Source: CAIWXH01 sp964555675 (GTDB lineage Bacteria > Chloroflexota > Chloroflexia > Chloroflexales > Chloroflexaceae). From it: a DNA stretch of 33,463 nucleotides. The stretch is taken from contig CAZKTU010000050.1 in the NCBI GenBank assembly GCA_964555675.1, positions 1 to 33,463 on the forward strand. Direction: 5' to 3'. Of this stretch, positions 1 to 8,917 are shown in pieces. The notes beneath the pieces were generated by a model. That model did not search any database. It saw only the letters and a list, made by a program, of their open reading frames with translations, and was not told where the DNA came from. The position numbers were made by a program, and so were the translations under genes. Within the stretch, counting starts at the first letter, position 1. Each line of letters begins with the position of its first letter.

Positions 1-72
1 TTGCCTTGTGGCACCCCCTTTTTGCCTTGTGGCACCCCCTTTTTGCCTTGTGGCACCCCCTTTTTGCCTTGG
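1..72. repeat. 21-bp tandem repeat at window edge
   Basis: A 21-bp unit with core TTGCCTTGTGGCACCCCC followed by a T run is repeated three times, with a fourth, decayed start (GCCTTGGGGC). The array is truncated by the window edge, so its full copy number is unknown. Because the unit is a multiple of three, it creates an apparent heptapeptide-repeat reading frame, which I do not take as a gene. Confidence 0.85.
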
Positions 73-342
73 GGCGCCCGCCGAATCATTCTCAGCGCAC
101 GGCGAGGCGGCAGCGGCGCGGCGAGAGCGCTGCCGCGTGGACCGGCGAACGGCATGCACCGTGTATGAATATCTTCCGTGGCTGGATCTACGCCTCTGCG
201 CCTATGGTCCGGGCGCTACGCGTTGTGCTACTCCTACGCGCCGTGCTGCGTGTGTAAAGCGTTTCGCGGCCTGAGGAGCATTCTCAGCTCGCTCGGCGAG
301 CGCTCGGGAGGTTGCAATGTTGCTACCGTGCGCCTCATGTGC

Positions 343-371
343 TTGCGTCGGCGTATCTCGTCCGCTATACT
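343..371 (+). promoter_or_regulatory. sigma70-like promoter before the MmeI-like remnant
   Basis: TTGCGT (343-348) and TATACT (366-371) are separated by exactly 17 bp. The ATG of the truncated methyltransferase remnant lies 34 bp downstream of the -10. This is probably the surviving promoter of the once intact gene. Confidence 0.4.
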
Positions 372-405
372 TTCGTCAGCATCCGTTCCAGCAAAAAGGC
401 ATACG

Positions 406-618
406 ATGGCGGCCCTTACCCCGCACGAGTTCGTCGCGAAGTGGCGTGGCGACACCCGCAAAGAGCGCAGCGTCAGCCAGGAGCACTTCATCGACATGTG
501 TCGCCTCGTCGGTCACGAGACGCCGGGCGAGAACCGCGACGGGACGCTCGTCTTTGAGGCTGGCGCCGCGACGAGCGCGAGGAGCCAGGGCTAGGCCGAC
601 GTCTGGAAGAAGGGTCAC
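406..618 (+). pseudogene. N-terminal remnant of an MmeI-type class I DNA methyltransferase / type IIL restriction protein
   Basis: The frame from ATG 406 encodes TPHEFVAKWR, KERSVSQEHFIDMCRLVGHETP and then FEAGAATSARSQG, which matches the N-terminus of MmeI-like/BREX-like class I SAM-dependent DNA methyltransferases as I know them. It hits an amber stop (592-594) exactly where the family has the Trp of the Gly-Gln-Gly-Trp-Ala-Asp-Val-Trp motif. Reading through, the frame continues ADVWKKGH (595-618) and then leaves the family. So TGG became TAG, and everything downstream (about 90% of a roughly 900-residue protein) is missing. The next gene starts 40 bp later. It is a decayed restriction-modification gene, not a functional enzyme. 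The family call is from memory of the motif; a protein search would settle it. Confidence 0.75.
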
Positions 619-657
619 TGTCGACAATCTTGGTTTCTCTGTGGAACTTAGCATACA

Positions 658-2139
658 ATGAGATCTCGATATCACCACGTCTCGCTATTCGTTTTTTCGG
701 TCTTTGCCCTGGCTTTGCTCCGCCTGATTACGCCAACCCAAGCCCAAAACTCGCCGTTTACGATTATCACCACCCGTGACCTAGAGAAGCGAGCAGCTGA
801 CTTCGTCGCTACTGTCGGCGGCGCAGCGGCTACGACCGGATTTCACATCACCTGTGCGCGCGAGCTTACGGATGCAATACCTGTGCAGGTGGCATCGAGC
901 AACCCTGAATTTATCGTCACTCCAGCCTTCACAACGGTCTTCTGCGGCTCTATCAACACACCTGCCGTCACATTTCAACCACGCCACGGAGGCGTTGTTT
1001 CGACAACTATTACTATTGACAGCAACTTTGGCTCAACGAGTCTAGAGCTCATTGGCAATGGTGTTCTCCAAGAGGCGGCAATGCACTATAGCATTGAACT
1101 CGGGCCGAACACACGTGTTTTCAGCCAGGTTTATGATGATCAGCGCAATCGTTTGTATTTATCTGATTTTGGGAACAATCAGGTAATCGTGTTTGACCCT
1201 GTAGCTCGGGCGGTGATTTCAAGAATAGCCGTAGGTGCTGGTCCTAGAAATCTCGACATCGCCCCTGGCAACTCACTGCTTTATGTCGCCAACAGGGACG
1301 ACTTCTCTATTTCCATTATCGACCTTGATACTTTTAGCGAAATTAGGCGCATCGAGCTACCATCACTCTATCCCAATCCCAATCCAGCTTTGCCAGATCA
1401 ATTCAATGTCAGACCATATGAGATAGCGGTCCTAAGCGATCGACTAGCGCTTTTGGGTGGAGATCCCGGTGCTGCATCAGGTGGGCCACTCTTCAAGCTT
1501 GATCTCAGTACCGAGCAACTCACCGCGCTTGACATACCGCGACCTCGCTCTCAGGCCGCCCGTCCCGTAATGAATAAAAGCCGTGATGGGGCGTCAGTGC
1601 TTATCAATTTAGAGCCGGGTAGTTCGCCAACAAATATTGTTCGCTACAATATAGCGGAAGACCGCTTCACCAGCGTTGCGTATGGCATCGAACGGACGAT
1701 TGCCGTAGCACCAGACAGTTCGAGCAGTGTAAGTACGCATTTCGACTGCAACAACCTTATATCGAATTACACCATTTACGACGCAACACCTTTACCGATT
1801 AGAACCATTAAATCTGTCGGCTGCCAGAGCACCGGGCCTGTTTTTAGCCCAATAGACCCTGCCATAGTTTACGGTTTAGACGATAGGGCAGTGGGGGTCG
1901 AGGTGCTAGATTTAACCAAGCTGCAGCAGATACAAGCATTAACCTTCCCGTTCTCGCCCCAATTGCCTGGCTACGGCACGTACTTCTTTGGAAGTTCTGG
2001 CCGGCCCGCGGTGATAAGCGGTGATGGACGTTGGCTCTATATACCGCTTGTCCAAGTTAACATTGAACCTCCCTCGCGCCTCCTCGCGGTCTACATCGGA
2101 CCAAAGCAGAAGGTTGCATTACCACTTGTCCAACGCTAA
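658..2139 (+). CDS. secreted YVTN-type beta-propeller protein
   Basis: 493 residues. Residues 1-29 form a signal peptide: basic start (RSRYHH), hydrophobic core (LFVFSVFALALL), and an A-x-A-like end (TQA before QN), so the protein is probably exported. From about residue 155 onward it shows repeated propeller blades of the YVTN/lactonase-like kind, for example NRLYLSDFGNNQVIVFD and LLYVANRDDFSISIIDLD, ending in a proline/valine-rich tail. Residues 35-150 match no family I recognise. No catalytic motif is visible; such proteins are usually binding or surface scaffolds. The Shine-Dalgarno is weak, and a TACAAT hexamer overlaps the ATG, so the real start could be slightly downstream. Its base composition is much less GC-rich than most of the window, suggesting acquisition from elsewhere. 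Confidence 0.75.
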   Translation: MRSRYHHVSLFVFSVFALALLRLITPTQAQNSPFTIITTRDLEKRAADFVATVGGAAATTGFHITCARELTDAIPVQVASSNPEFIVTPAFTTVFCGSINTPAVTFQPRHGGVVSTTITIDSNFGSTSLELIGNGVLQEAAMHYSIELGPNTRVFSQVYDDQRNRLYLSDFGNNQVIVFDPVARAVISRIAVGAGPRNLDIAPGNSLLYVANRDDFSISIIDLDTFSEIRRIELPSLYPNPNPALPDQFNVRPYEIAVLSDRLALLGGDPGAASGGPLFKLDLSTEQLTALDIPRPRSQAARPVMNKSRDGASVLINLEPGSSPTNIVRYNIAEDRFTSVAYGIERTIAVAPDSSSSVSTHFDCNNLISNYTIYDATPLPIRTIKSVGCQSTGPVFSPIDPAIVYGLDDRAVGVEVLDLTKLQQIQALTFPFSPQLPGYGTYFFGSSGRPAVISGDGRWLYIPLVQVNIEPPSRLLAVYIGPKQKVALPLVQR

Positions 2140-2563
2140 TTTCAGCTATAGCATTCCCCCTCACGGCTCAAGGGCGACAGCTGGTTCAGCGCCGCGATGA
2201 TGCTGTCGTGCAGTTCGCGCAGCGTCGCCACCTCAGCGAGGCCAGGTGGGGCAGCATTCCAGCAGAGCGTCCATCCAGCCTTCGTGACCTTCGTGCCCTT
2301 CGTGGTAAAACCAAGAGCGATTAAGGCCGAGCACTACCTGAGGGGTGGGGCGCGCCGGCTTCGAGGCGGCGCGGCGAGAGCGCTGTGCACCAGCGCAAAG
2401 CCTTATGTCATGTGAATCCTACAACCCCACGGTGCATCATTCTCAAGCCAAGCTTATACTTTATATGCATCTTCACTATTGGTAATAGTATGGTAATCCG
2501 ATTTTTAGACAATTTACACTATCGAAGTAGCATCGCTCTCATCATACATCTAGGAATAATCCT
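2140..2563. other. intergenic region with two dispersed-repeat fragments
   Basis: No gene seen in these 424 bases. Positions 2279-2306 carry CCTTCGTG-type repeats; the last 19 bases (2288-2306) recur exactly at 22128-22146. Positions 2367-2385 are a 19-base exact match to 114-132 upstream of the propeller gene. The last 110 bases are AT-rich with a TATACT (2455-2460) that could serve the next gene, but no convincing -35 is present. Confidence 0.6.
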
Positions 2564-3337
2564 GTGAACCCATCCATCGCCACCCAACAACAGGAAATCA
2601 GCGCCAAATTCAAACTCGGCATGACCCGCCTTGAGGCAGCAGATCGCAATCAGAGCGCCCTTGAACAAGCGCTCCTAAGCTTCCACGGGGCGCTCGAAGA
2701 TCATATCAGATTAGCCTTATCGCAGAAGGCGACAATTTCAGCAGAGACACGAGCGGTAATACATGATCGAAGCAAAACCCAATGGCGTGAGCTTGCTAAT
2801 TTAGCACAATTCCACGAAATAATCACGACAGATAATAAATACTTTATTCTCAGAATGAACAAGAAGCGACAAGCGGTAGCCCATGGAAAAGCCTGCGAAC
2901 TCAGCAAACAAGAGGTCATTCAATACGCCAAACTCATTTCGTCGATAATCCAACGTCAAGGGACAGCCGCGCCTAATTCTCTCACAACAAGCCGGCCCTA
3001 TTCCACGCATCCTGTTGCAATTCACAAATCCTCGCGCGCTTCGATGTACAATGTTGCGGTCGTAATCGCCTTCATCATTCTTCTCGCCATGGTTATCGGC
3101 GTTGTATTCATGCTTGCACAGCCAAACAAAGGTCTGCTTGCACCATCCGCGGCCATAACATCACAATCCACCTGCGAAATTAAGGGAAACATATCGATCA
3201 GCACTGGCGTCCGCTATTATCACCTTCCGGGCATGGAAGACTATGACTCAACAATCATTACACTAGGTGAAGGGGAACGGTGGTTCTGCTCTGAGGCAGA
3301 GGCAATCGCCCAAGGATGGAAAAAAGCTCCCAGATAA
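2564..3337 (+). CDS. membrane protein: HEPN-like domain + TM helix + C-terminal sunset domain
   Basis: 257 residues with a GTG start preceded by AGGA. Residues about 25-130 are all-helical and include RQAVAHG (R102-x4-H107), the R-x4-6-H signature of HEPN RNase-like domains. One transmembrane helix spans about 163-185 (VAVVIAFIILLAMVIGVVFML). After a linker, residues 204-255 match the sunset domain: CEIKGNIS, YYHLPG, Y-x-x-T, GERWFCSEAEA, GWKKA. The predicted topology is a cytosolic HEPN domain, membrane anchor and extracytoplasmic sunset domain. HEPN proteins often act in RNA cleavage during defence or toxin-antitoxin responses; the role here is inference. Composition is AT-rich relative to the window, and there is no obvious antitoxin partner. 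The sunset call is strong, the HEPN call moderate. Confidence 0.7.
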   Translation: MNPSIATQQQEISAKFKLGMTRLEAADRNQSALEQALLSFHGALEDHIRLALSQKATISAETRAVIHDRSKTQWRELANLAQFHEIITTDNKYFILRMNKKRQAVAHGKACELSKQEVIQYAKLISSIIQRQGTAAPNSLTTSRPYSTHPVAIHKSSRASMYNVAVVIAFIILLAMVIGVVFMLAQPNKGLLAPSAAITSQSTCEIKGNISISTGVRYYHLPGMEDYDSTIITLGEGERWFCSEAEAIAQGWKKAPR

Positions 3338-3399
3338 GGAGCAAATACCGCTTTCAGCGCTGCCACTTCACACGCAGCGTGCAAGAGGCCAAACAGACG

Positions 3400-3408
3400 T
3401 GCTATAAT
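3400..3408 (+). promoter_or_regulatory. extended -10 promoter (TGCTATAAT)
   Basis: A perfect TATAAT (3403-3408) is preceded by TGC, forming the extended -10 TGnTATAAT. The -35 region is poor, as is usual for extended -10 promoters. It lies 57 bp before the DUF1801 start. Confidence 0.45.
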
Positions 3409-3465
3409 TCCCCGTGTCGTTTCCGCAGAGCATGCCCCAGTTAGAACCACGACATATGCACGTCG

Positions 3466-3852
3466 ATGGAGCCATACTCCATGCCTGAGTCTCAGCATCA
3501 GTTCACTACAATCGACGACTATATCGCCTCCTATCCCCAGGAGGTTCAGGCGGTGCTCCAGAACCTTCGAGCAATCATCAAAGAGATCGTGCCGGAAGCC
3601 ACAGAGGCAATCAAGTACCGTATGCCGACCTTTGTCTTCCACGGCAACCTGGTCTATTTCGCCGCCTGGAAGAAGCATATTGGCTTCTACCCGATCACAT
3701 CGGAAATGGAAGCGACCATCCCAGAACTGTCTGCATACAAGACATCGGGACGGGGAACAATCCAGTTTCCACTCCAGCACCCACTTCCCGTAGCGCTCAT
3801 TCGCAAGATCGTCGCCTTTCGCAGGCAAGAGAACCTCGACAATAAGGCATGA
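3466..3852 (+). CDS. DUF1801 protein (YdhG/Fra-like iron chaperone family)
   Basis: 128 residues covering one DUF1801 domain: TIDDYIASYP, then VQAVLQNLRAIIKEIVPEATEAIKYRMPTF, YFAAWKKHIGFYP and KTSGRGTIQFPLQHPLP are the family hallmarks. Family members are small, single-domain cytoplasmic proteins; a Bacillus member is described as an intracellular iron chaperone, but most are uncharacterised. Two starts are possible, ATG 3466 and in-frame ATG 3481; neither has a strong ribosome binding site, so 3466 is kept provisionally. It is preceded by an extended -10 promoter and followed 40 bp later by the Imm5 gene. It lies at the end of the lower-GC segment. Confidence 0.85.
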   Translation: MEPYSMPESQHQFTTIDDYIASYPQEVQAVLQNLRAIIKEIVPEATEAIKYRMPTFVFHGNLVYFAAWKKHIGFYPITSEMEATIPELSAYKTSGRGTIQFPLQHPLPVALIRKIVAFRRQENLDNKA

Positions 3853-3892
3853 TGAACCTGCGGCCGTCACATGACGCCAGGAGCTGTCGGGC

Positions 3893-4408
3893 ATGATCCT
3901 CCCGCAAGTGCGCGACCCGCGTTTCATCACCATCCGTCGCGGTGGCACCCTCAGCGACGCCGATCACCAGCTCCTCGCCCTGTGGGCGGCAGCGTGCGCC
4001 GAGCACGTCCTTCTGCTCTTCGAGTCGGCCCAGCCCGAGGACCCGCGACCGCGCCACGCGATCGCCCAGGCCCGCGCCTGGGCCCGCGGCGAGATCCCGA
4101 TGACCCAGTCTCGCACGGCCGCCGGTCACGCCAACGCCGCGGCCAGAGACCTGCGCGGGGCTCCTCGTCACGCCGCCTACGCCGCCGCCCAGGCCGCGGC
4201 CGTCGCCCACGTCGCCGCCCACGAGCTCGGCGCGGCCGCCTATGCGATCAAGGCCGCCCGCGCCGCCGCGCCCGCCGAGACCGCCGCCGACGCAGCGCGC
4301 AACGAATGCCGCTGGCAGCGCAACCAACTCCCCCCGGCAATCCGCGAGCTCGTCCTCGACGACCAGCGGCTGCGGAACGCTATCTGCTGGTCGGTATTCG
4401 ATTGCTGA
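3893..4408 (+). CDS. Imm5-family immunity protein, no cognate toxin nearby
   Basis: 171 residues, Ala-rich and helical. The N-terminal half shows the Imm5 pattern (polymorphic-toxin immunity, Pfam Imm5): DPRFI, RRGGTLSDADHQLLALWAAACAEHVLLLFE, RPRHAIAQARAWARGEI, then SRTAAGHANAAARD and AVAHVAAHELGAAAYA. AGGAG at 3879-3883 lies 9 bp before the ATG, supporting this start. Imm5 proteins neutralise nuclease-type or other effector domains of contact-dependent toxins. No toxin gene (large repeat protein, WXG or HNH cassette) is visible in the window, so this looks like an orphan immunity gene, which is common where cells defend against neighbours' toxins. The high GC here contrasts with the AT-rich genes just upstream. 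Confidence 0.75.
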   Translation: MILPQVRDPRFITIRRGGTLSDADHQLLALWAAACAEHVLLLFESAQPEDPRPRHAIAQARAWARGEIPMTQSRTAAGHANAAARDLRGAPRHAAYAAAQAAAVAHVAAHELGAAAYAIKAARAAAPAETAADAARNECRWQRNQLPPAIRELVLDDQRLRNAICWSVFDC

Positions 4409-4460
4409 GGGCGCCGGGGCGCCCGCGGCGCTTCGCGCAACGTTTCTGAAGGAGGCCTAG

Positions 4461-4853
4461 ATGGCTACCTTTCTCAAATCCCTCGTGACCATTTACTCGC
4501 AGGATATCCAGCAGGCGGCTGATTTTTATGGTCGGATCATGGGCTTGGAGGAGACGTATCGTTTTCCCTCAGAGGGCATCGCTGAGCATATTGAATATGC
4601 TGTTGGCACCACGACCCTTGCCATCAGCTCACCAGCAGGTCTGCAAGCTCATGGAATGCCACCGTCGACCCCGGGCCACCCCTTTGAGCTTGGCCTCAAG
4701 ACGGACGATATCCACGCCATCGTGCAGCATCTGCGCACGCAAGGGGTGTCAATCCTCAAAGAACCGGCCTTGAGCGCCGCCGGCAATCTGTATGCCTATG
4801 TAGCCGATCCCGATGGGAATTGGATTTCCGTGTACCAGAATGCGGCACACTGA
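4461..4853 (+). CDS. VOC-superfamily (glyoxalase/bleomycin-resistance-like) protein
   Basis: 130 residues, one vicinal-oxygen-chelate domain. Hallmarks are the beta-alpha-beta start with DIQQAADFYGRIMGL, the mid-domain GHPFELGLKTDDI, and the C-terminal AYVADPDGNWISVYQ, where the Glu/Gln metal-ligand position sits. A strong AAGGAGG lies 7-8 bp before the ATG. Members bind a divalent metal and act on small molecules or sequester antibiotics; substrate cannot be read from sequence. The gene is probably monocistronic. A second, different VOC gene is at 21562. Confidence 0.85.
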   Translation: MATFLKSLVTIYSQDIQQAADFYGRIMGLEETYRFPSEGIAEHIEYAVGTTTLAISSPAGLQAHGMPPSTPGHPFELGLKTDDIHAIVQHLRTQGVSILKEPALSAAGNLYAYVADPDGNWISVYQNAAH

Positions 4854-4939
4854 CAGCGTAACTGCCATCGACCAAGGGCGAGGCCACCGCCTGAGCAGTT
4901 GATCCTTCATCCTTCATCTTTCGTCACACAGGAGACTAC

Positions 4940-5608
4940 ATGAACGGCTGGAGGCGTATCGAGGGGGGCGCAACTACGCAGGTAGGCCCTTCAAGCGGAC
5001 AGCTGCAACAGTGGGGCGGATTCGCCTGCCTGCTGATGGCAGTGGCGTTGCCCGTTGCACACTGGATCTACCTGACGGGGAACCTGCGCGCCGCCGGCGG
5101 CCGCCTGGTCTACGCCCTCGCTGATCTCCTCTATGGGCCGCTCTGGGGCGCCGGCCTGGTCGTAGCTGTCCTCGCGCTCCAGGGACGCATCGGCGCGCGC
5201 GCTCCGCGCCCCATGGGCCTCGCGCTGCCCGTCGCGCTGATTGCGGCGGGGGCAATGGTCTGTGTCGCCGCTATCCGCTCGGTCAATCGTCAATACCTCC
5301 TGGCCCATCCCGAGCTGTCTGACGAGCTGTCCTCGACGCTCTTGACGGCCTGGAGCACGATTGTGGCGGGCATGAGTGCGACCGGGTGGCATTTCTTTGG
5401 CTGGGCGCTGCTGCTGATTGGCTCGGCAGCCTGGGCTTCCCGCAGTCTGCCCCGTGGGCTGGCAGGACTCTATCTGGTGACAGGGGGCGCGGCGCTGGTC
5501 GTATTGTTGCTTCCCGATCTGGAGGGGGGCGTCGTGGCCCTGAGTGTGGCCCTCAATCTCTGGCAAGGCCTCGTCCTGTGGCGAGCCGAGCCTGTAGAGG
5601 GGAACTAA
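4940..5608 (+). CDS. unrecognised multi-pass membrane protein
   Basis: 222 residues, not recognised. After a polar N-terminus of about 25 residues there are roughly six hydrophobic segments: about 28-48 (FACLLMAVALPVAHWIYL), 58-85, 95-113 (LALPVALIAAGAMVCVAA), 135-170, 175-195 and 197-213. A good GGAG site lies 8 bp before the ATG. The stop codon abuts the start of the DUF6194 gene directly, so the two are probably cotranscribed and translationally coupled. The sequence upstream (4902-4920) carries a copy of the CCTTCAT heptamer repeat also found at the phnJ/phnK junction. The layout resembles DUF4386-type small membrane proteins, but I cannot confirm this. Confidence 0.75.
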   Translation: MNGWRRIEGGATTQVGPSSGQLQQWGGFACLLMAVALPVAHWIYLTGNLRAAGGRLVYALADLLYGPLWGAGLVVAVLALQGRIGARAPRPMGLALPVALIAAGAMVCVAAIRSVNRQYLLAHPELSDELSSTLLTAWSTIVAGMSATGWHFFGWALLLIGSAAWASRSLPRGLAGLYLVTGGAALVVLLLPDLEGGVVALSVALNLWQGLVLWRAEPVEGN

Positions 5609-6031
5609 TTGCTGATGGATGCAAGCTACTGGAGCGACTATATCTGCACGACCTTTGCCGATGTCGAGACCAGCCAGGCCTACGGGTACACCTTCTTCTT
5701 CTACCGCAGCGACCATATGCTCCCGTTCGCGACCCTGGCGAGCAGCGATAATGAGCATGACCGCGTCTCACAGCTCGACCGGCCCGGCGTCTTCCGCCTG
5801 AACATCGGGGTCAGCCGAGCGACCTTCCAGGGGCTCTTTGGGGCCGGCCCGCTCGATACCGGCAGCTACGACTATACCGCCCTCGACACGTTGATGCCGC
5901 ACCCCGACTACGCGCCCCAGGCCTTCCTCTGCGTGCTCAACCCCGACGCCACCGCGCCGCAGGTCCAACAGCTGCTCGCCGAAGCCCATGAGCTGGCGGC
6001 CAGGCGCTTTCAGCGCCGCAACCCCGCATGA
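5609..6031 (+). CDS. DUF6194 family protein
   Basis: 140 residues. The family signature is clear: WSDYICTTFADVETSQAYGYTFFFY, LPFATLASSDNEHD, LDRPGVFRLNIGVSRATF, and the Trp/Tyr-rich MPHPDYAPQAFLCVLNP near the end. The function of DUF6194 is unknown; members are small, soluble and single-domain. It could start at TTG 5609, immediately after the upstream stop and 6 bp from AGGGG, or at ATG 5615, 12 bp from it. Coupling with the upstream membrane protein is likely. Confidence 0.85.
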   Translation: MLMDASYWSDYICTTFADVETSQAYGYTFFFYRSDHMLPFATLASSDNEHDRVSQLDRPGVFRLNIGVSRATFQGLFGAGPLDTGSYDYTALDTLMPHPDYAPQAFLCVLNPDATAPQVQQLLAEAHELAARRFQRRNPA

Positions 6032-6077
6032 AGTGGTACACTCGCGACAGCGTGTAGCACGTTGTACGGGAAGCAAT

Positions 6078-6638
6078 ATGGACCCCACATCGCCCGCCCC
6101 GGCTTTCCTGGCCGGCCCCAGCGTCGCCCTGCGCCCGGTCGAGCGCGCCGATATGGAGCTGATCCGGCGCTGGGTCAACGACCCCGAGATCCGCGCGCTG
6201 ATCGGCGAGACTCGCCCGCTCACCGCGAGCGGCGCCGAGACCTACCTGCAGAAGCTGCAGACCGACGAGAGCCGGGTCTGGTTTATCATCGTCGAGCGCG
6301 CCACCCAGCGGCCGATCGGCGAGTGTGGCCTGCTACGTATGATGCCCGCCTGGCGCACCACTGACCTCTCGATCATCCTCGGCGAGCGCGAGGCCTGGGG
6401 CAAGGGCTACGGCACCGAGGCGATCACACTGCTGATGAACTACGCCTTCGGATTCCTCAACTTCCACCGCATCGCGATCGGCGTGGTCGGCTTCAATCAG
6501 CGCGCCCTGCGCTTCTACGAGAAGGTCGGCTTTCAGCGCGAGGGCCTCCAGCGCGAGGGCTATTTCTACGACCACCAGTACCACGACTTCGTTATGATGA
6601 GTATCCTGGAGCATGAGTTCCGCACGCGCCACGGCTGA
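6078..6638 (+). CDS. GNAT acetyltransferase, RimJ/RimL type
   Basis: 186 residues. N-terminal VALRPVERADMELIRRWVNDPEIRALIG and core GEREAWGKGYGTEAITLLMNYAF carry the acetyl-CoA pyrophosphate-binding R/Q-x-x-G-x-G/A motif in the form WGKGYGTEA. NFHRIAIGVVGFNQRALRFYEKVGFQREGLQREGYF is the conserved C-terminal half of the RimJ/RimL branch (ribosomal protein or small-molecule N-acetylation). The frame is open further upstream, but ATG 6078 places the first conserved residues correctly; upstream residues are low-similarity and overlap the previous gene. Confidence 0.88.
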   Translation: MDPTSPAPAFLAGPSVALRPVERADMELIRRWVNDPEIRALIGETRPLTASGAETYLQKLQTDESRVWFIIVERATQRPIGECGLLRMMPAWRTTDLSIILGEREAWGKGYGTEAITLLMNYAFGFLNFHRIAIGVVGFNQRALRFYEKVGFQREGLQREGYFYDHQYHDFVMMSILEHEFRTRHG

Positions 6639-6673
6639 GCGTGTCGAAACCAGTTGTTGGGAGTTAGAGGCAC

Positions 6674-8758
<2,085 letters not shown>

Positions 8759-8776
8759 CAACCCAGCCTCCGGTAA

Positions 8777-8889
8777 GGGCGCACCCATGTGTGCGCCCCA
8801 TGTGTGCGCCCCATGTGTGCGCCCCATATGTGCGCCCCATATGTGCGCCCCATGTGTGCGCACCCATATGTGCGCCCCATGTGTGCGCC
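8777..8889. repeat. 13-bp tandem array (about 8 copies) between convergent genes, opening with a hairpin
   Basis: Eight near-identical copies of CCATGTGTGCGCC (with ATATG variants and one extra base) span 8785-8889. The array opens with an 8-bp inverted repeat GGGCGCAC (8777-8784) / GTGCGCCC (8791-8798) around a CCATGT loop. It lies between the convergent peptidase and LLM-oxidoreductase genes, so it may work as a bidirectional terminator, though no T run follows. Copy number is likely variable between strains. Confidence 0.85.
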
Positions 8890-8917
8890 ACCCCCGCAGA
8901 GTAGCTTGAACGCTACG

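Noticed and set aside
6..274. Reading frames with heptapeptide repeats (WHPLFAL) at the start
   Set aside because: Produced by the 21-bp tandem repeat; no homology and no ribosome site.
8785..8889. CRISPR array
   Set aside because: Copies are directly adjacent with no unique spacers, and no cas genes are near.
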